Below are positions 6,301 through 8,865 of a stretch of DNA of 8,865 nucleotides, one piece after another. The stretch is from an uncultured Streptococcus sp. Lineage in GTDB: Bacteria > Bacillota > Bacilli > Lactobacillales > Streptococcaceae. Made by a program: the position numbers and the translations under genes. Location: positions 1 through 8,865 of the forward strand of contig CAJZGQ010000045.1 of assembly GCA_916048115.1 (NCBI GenBank), given 5' to 3'. The notes beneath the pieces are model-generated. The model made no database searches and was not told the DNA's origin. It worked only from the letters and a program-made list of their open reading frames with translations. How positions within the stretch are numbered: position 1 is the first letter of the stretch; every line of letters starts with the position of its first letter.

Positions 6301-7242
6301 ATGACTACAGAAGATAAACAGCCTTTTGCAACAGCTTCAGAGGAGCAGATGCAAGAGACACCACAAGTAGAAGGACAAGTGAGGGGAGTTCAAATGCAGG
6401 GGCCTGCTCATCCATTGGAAGAAACAAATCCACAAATGCTTCCGCCTCGATGGTCCTATCCAACTAAGCCAAAACACAAGTGGAAAAACATAGTTCTATT
6501 TTCACTGTTAGCGCTTGTGATTAGTGGACTTTTCGGTGGTGTGAGTGGATATGTTTTGGGACAATCCTCTCAAACAAGTAAGGAGTCGCAACGATTCAAA
6601 CGTTTAGAACGTGCAAAGACCGAAGCAAATGAAACGAAAGTAGGTTTTGTAACGGATAAAAAAAAGGTCATTTTTACATGGACTCTCAAAGATCTTGGTT
6701 TGCTGAGTTACACCAATCGGGAAGGTTATGGGTTGACAGCAGATCAGATCGTGGAAGTTTATGGGTTGGCATCAAGTGTTGAATATAAAAAGAATGAAAT
6801 GGACCTAACTTGGGATAACTCAAAAGCTTCTGAACATCAGGATTTGAGAATGAGATTTGAAGAAGTCGACGGAAATTATTATTTGAAAAATGTGTCCGTG
6901 ACGGATTTAGATGAGTTGTATGAGCATAAAAATCCAGAGGATGATGATGATAGCAATGATGTCTCGAGCAATCGCGCCTTGACTAAAAAGGAATTTCGAA
7001 GTCTGAAAAAAGGAAACAAGCAGACAGGGCAAGGTGGGACAAGTTTATCTGAGTTTTTGAAAAAACATCGAAAAACCGTCGAAATTGGGACAGAGCGCAA
7101 AATAACTGCCAATGGGGAAACATTTAAGTCTACACGTGTAGTGGCTACTGTACTCTGTGAGGTTGATGGGGATTTTAAAGTTTTGAAATTTTTAGCACAG
7201 CCTGATGGAGAATTTCGCTATATTGGTGCGGAACTAAATTAA
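6301..7242 (+). CDS. Membrane-anchored protein of unknown function (paralogue A)
   Basis: A 313-residue protein with no family I can name. The N-terminus (1-62) is polar, rich in Gln, Glu and Pro, and ends in a basic KPKHKWK patch. One membrane segment follows (about 63-87), so residues 88-313 should face outside. The outer part looks like two repeats of about 75-100 residues. Each has a short helix-like stretch (LTADQIVEVYG, 145-155; TSLSEFLKKH, 247-256) and then strand-like segments ending in DGNYYLKN (190-197) or DGDFKVLKF and PDGEFRY (289-307). An acidic linker DDDDSND (214-220) separates them. This layout recalls SmpA/OmlA or BLIP-like two-repeat domains, which is only an inference. ATG 6301 has AAGGAGAG in front; the open frame back to 6154 starts upstream of the promoter and is not used. 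The gene below is a divergent tandem paralogue in the same operon. Confidence 0.82.
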   Translation: MTTEDKQPFATASEEQMQETPQVEGQVRGVQMQGPAHPLEETNPQMLPPRWSYPTKPKHKWKNIVLFSLLALVISGLFGGVSGYVLGQSSQTSKESQRFKRLERAKTEANETKVGFVTDKKKVIFTWTLKDLGLLSYTNREGYGLTADQIVEVYGLASSVEYKKNEMDLTWDNSKASEHQDLRMRFEEVDGNYYLKNVSVTDLDELYEHKNPEDDDDSNDVSSNRALTKKEFRSLKKGNKQTGQGGTSLSEFLKKHRKTVEIGTERKITANGETFKSTRVVATVLCEVDGDFKVLKFLAQPDGEFRYIGAELN

Positions 7243-7260
7243 GAGGAGGATAGAAGAAAG

Positions 7261-8076
7261 ATGAGTATGAATCAACCACAGGGACCCTTTGGTGTACCAG
7301 TAAATCCTACCCCTCAAAAAAGCGGGAAGGGCTTGTTCATTGGATGTGTGATTGGGGCAATTGTTTTAGGTTTGGTGATTGGTCTTATTTTTGGCCATTC
7401 TTTTGGTGTGGATGCCGTAACCAAGAGAGCTTACCCCCATTTACATACCACTGCAGATAGTACAGTCTCAAAACGCGATAGATCTTCTCGCTATATAGAC
7501 CCAAAAGAGACAGCATTTGATTGGGATATTTCAGATCTCGGAGACTTGAAATTTGCCACCTACGATGACAAAGGGGATGCAATGTCTATCGAAGAGGTCG
7601 TGAAGAAGTATGGGAAAGCCTTAAAAGGTTCATTTAATGGGACAACTGCTCAGTTAGAATGGGGTGAACTCGAAAGAAATGATACAGATGAAGAAAGCGC
7701 CGATTATAAGACTGCTAGCGAGATGAATCTGACCTTTATGAAGATTGATGGTCATTATTATCTACGCAACCTGTATTTCTCAGAAGATTATGACACAGCG
7801 GATGCCAATCCGATGCCGACCGATCATTATGATAAGTTGAAAGTAGGAGATCCCAAAACAGGGAAGGATGGAACGTCTTATAAAGAAGTGCTTAGTAGCA
7901 ATACCCCATCCTCTATTTCGATAAGAGCAGACCAGGACTATAAAACCAAGGTCATTACGAATGAAATGGAAATCCGTTTTAATTCATCGGGTTCAGACGA
8001 AGATGAATACAAATTAAAATTTATCCAGCAAGCAGATGGGGATTATCGTTTGGCTTTAAAAGGAGACTCAGACTAG
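7261..8076 (+). CDS. Membrane-anchored protein of unknown function (paralogue B)
   Basis: A 271-residue protein built like the preceding one. It has a short Pro/Gln/Gly-rich N-terminus, a basic KSGKG patch, one membrane segment (about 24-46) and a long polar outer domain. Aligned landmarks are FDWDISDLG (86-94, versus FTWTLKDLG in A), MSIEEVVKKYG (108-118, versus LTADQIVEVYG), IDGHYYLRN (162-170, versus VDGNYYLKN), LKVGDPKTGKDGTSYKEVL (193-211, versus LKKGNKQTGQGGTSLSEFL) and ADGDYRL (258-264). The N-terminal tails do not align, so only the outer domains are conserved. The gap to A is 18 nt and carries GAGGAGG (7243-7249), 11 nt before ATG 7261. A second ATG at 7267 is possible and would change little. 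It is co-transcribed with A and ends at the terminator at 8131. A surface sensor, inhibitor or adhesion role would be a guess. Confidence 0.82.
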   Translation: MSMNQPQGPFGVPVNPTPQKSGKGLFIGCVIGAIVLGLVIGLIFGHSFGVDAVTKRAYPHLHTTADSTVSKRDRSSRYIDPKETAFDWDISDLGDLKFATYDDKGDAMSIEEVVKKYGKALKGSFNGTTAQLEWGELERNDTDEESADYKTASEMNLTFMKIDGHYYLRNLYFSEDYDTADANPMPTDHYDKLKVGDPKTGKDGTSYKEVLSSNTPSSISIRADQDYKTKVITNEMEIRFNSSGSDEDEYKLKFIQQADGDYRLALKGDSD

Positions 8077-8130
8077 GAAGAAAATAGGGCTTCGAAAAGG
8101 AAGAGTCCCTATATTCTCGTTTGTATCCGA

Positions 8131-8156
8131 ACGACTTCGCAAGAGGTCGTTTTTTT
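8131..8156 (+). terminator. Intrinsic terminator of the membrane-protein operon
   Basis: ACGACTTC (8131-8138), a GCAA tetraloop and GAGGTCGT (8143-8150) form an 8-bp stem with one wobble, followed by a T run to 8156. The 3' half is identical to that of the pgi terminator. A separate hairpin precedes it (ATAGGG-CTTC at 8084-8093 with GAAG and CCCTAT ending at 8112). That one lacks a T run and may stabilise the mRNA end. Confidence 0.92.
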
Positions 8157-8297
8157 GCCCACAAAATAGTTTCACAAATTTTTCCCCTAGATCCAATTAT
8201 AAAAAACAATAACTAGTTTTTAATCTCTATCATTTGGTAGTCTCATTGCTAAACTACTGATAATATCGGGTTTCTAGATGGGCAACAGTTGTCGACA

Positions 8298-8326
8298 TTG
8301 ATTTTTTGCTCAAATTTTAATATAAA
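8298..8326 (+). promoter_or_regulatory. Candidate promoter of the mini surface-protein gene
   Basis: TTGATT (8298-8303), a 17-nt spacer and TATAAA (8321-8326) fit a housekeeping promoter in a very AT-rich stretch of about 250 nt (8157-8413) that holds no gene. The leader would be about 80 nt. Such AT-rich DNA offers chance matches, so the call is moderate. Confidence 0.45.
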
Positions 8327-8413
8327 AAGTTATTTGAACATAAAAGTTATCATTTGTCGTTTCATATTATAAAATGTAAAGCGAATGAAAATGATTGAAA
8401 ATGAATGAAAATT

Positions 8414-8760
8414 ATGAAAAAGAATGTCGCTAAATTCTTGTTACTTTCGTCTTTGCTTGGTGGAATGGCTATTGCTCACCCAGTATCTGCAAATACAAAA
8501 GCTGCGATTTATGAGTACAAGAATGGTCAACTAGACCTTGTTCAAGCTCAAGTAGTTCATCTTCAGGTTCCTCAAGTTCGACTTCGTCATCGAGCTCAAT
8601 CAACTCAAGCAACTCATCTAGTTCGTCATCAAGTTCAAGCAACTCTGTCGTCGGACGCTTATTGCCAAAAACAGGTCAAGAAACAGGTATTGTTTTGGCA
8701 ACCTTGGGCTTGCTCTCACTTGCAGGGATTGCAATTGTTTCCCTTCGCAAGAAATTTTAA
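8414..8760 (+). pseudogene. Mini LPXTG cell-wall-anchored protein gene broken by a frameshift
   Basis: The first frame encodes a signal peptide, MKKNVAKFLLLSSLLGG onward, with a likely cleavage after PVSA (residue 26). A short mature start, NTKAAIYEYKNGQLDL, follows. From about 8542 the sense continues one frame back: a Ser-rich stalk of about 30 residues, then NSVVGRLLPKTGQETG, a hydrophobic segment and the RKKF tail, with TAA at 8758-8760. That is a complete sortase A signal (LPKTG). In the first frame the ribosome instead makes a meaningless Gln/His-rich tail ending at 8773. Joining the halves needs one extra or two fewer bases between about 8515 and 8545. The intended mature protein would be only about 60-70 residues, so an internal deletion that removed a domain is also possible, as is a sequencing error. 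No Shine-Dalgarno is visible; ATG 8405 is an alternative start. Confidence 0.75.
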
Positions 8761-8771
8761 GATAAGCGTCT

Positions 8772-8800
8772 AAAAGGACGGATATCTCTCCGATCTTTTT
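8772..8800 (+). terminator. Intrinsic terminator after the mini surface-protein gene
   Basis: AAAAGG-A-CGGA (8772-8782) pairs with TCCG-A-TCTTTT (8789-8799) around a 6-nt loop. The pairing includes one A-A mismatch and one wobble, and the stem runs into a T tract ending at 8800. It lies 11 nt after the LPKTG-frame stop. Confidence 0.65.
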
Positions 8801-8819
8801 AAGTCTATCAAGACAGGAG

Positions 8820-8848
8820 TTGGTCCTTGCTTGGTTTTATGTTATAGT
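8820..8848 (+). promoter_or_regulatory. Extended -10 promoter for a gene beyond the window
   Basis: TGTTATAGT (8840-8848) is an extended -10 element, with a weak TTGGTC (8820-8825) 17 nt upstream. Purine-rich AAGAGAAGAA follows to the window edge, so a new + strand transcription unit starts just outside. Confidence 0.55.
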
Positions 8849-8865
8849 AGAAGAGAAGAATAAAA

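Noticed and set aside
7324..7350. Lipoprotein signal in paralogue B (FIGC)
   Set aside because: Phe at -3 is atypical, and most of the hydrophobic segment follows the Cys, so an ordinary membrane anchor fits better.
8515..8560. Programmed -1 frameshifting joining the two halves of the LPXTG gene
   Set aside because: The direction would be right, but I see no X-XXY-YYZ slippery heptamer in frame and no downstream structure. A mutation or sequence error is simpler.

Overview
The window looks like a low-GC Gram-positive chromosome, most likely a mitis-group Streptococcus. The glucose-6-phosphate isomerase reads, from memory, almost exactly like the pneumococcal protein. There is also a bacterial small SRP RNA, a CiaR-type small RNA promoter and an LPKTG sortase signal. 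Every gene I can support is on the + strand.

Left part (1-1370). The window opens inside purA (adenylosuccinate synthetase, C-terminal 168 residues). About 180 bp of multi-hairpin repeat follow, with imperfect terminal inverted repeats, ending in a terminator-like hairpin 20 nt before a HAD-family phosphatase gene.

Middle left (1370-4025). A complete ABC exporter half-transporter has its own promoter. Next is an unannotated-looking small RNA gene of about 90 nt with a CiaR box, an exact match to the cia-dependent small RNA (csRNA) pattern: anti-Shine-Dalgarno motifs in a hairpin loop and a linker, then an intrinsic terminator. Then come tadA (tRNA adenosine deaminase) from an extended -10 promoter and ffs (SRP RNA) from another. 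purA and tadA are adjacent in pneumococcus as I recall, so the HAD, ABC and csRNA block would be an insertion between conserved housekeeping genes.

Middle (4023-4767). Six tandem 80/81-bp repeats abut the ffs terminator. They contain a small hairpin with one compensatory base-pair change. After them lies the pgi control region, with two cre-like (CcpA) sites and a good promoter.

Right part (4768-8865). pgi ends at a strong terminator. A two-gene operon follows, encoding paralogous membrane-anchored proteins of unknown function that share a two-repeat extracellular domain. Next is a very small LPXTG surface-protein gene whose signal-peptide half and Ser-rich/LPKTG half are in different frames. 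The window closes with a terminator and a promoter for a gene outside it.

The best candidates for something new are the csRNA and its possible pairing with two local start sites, the structured tandem array, the paralogous pair, and the frame-broken mini surface protein. All motif calls were made by eye; no database or folding program was run.
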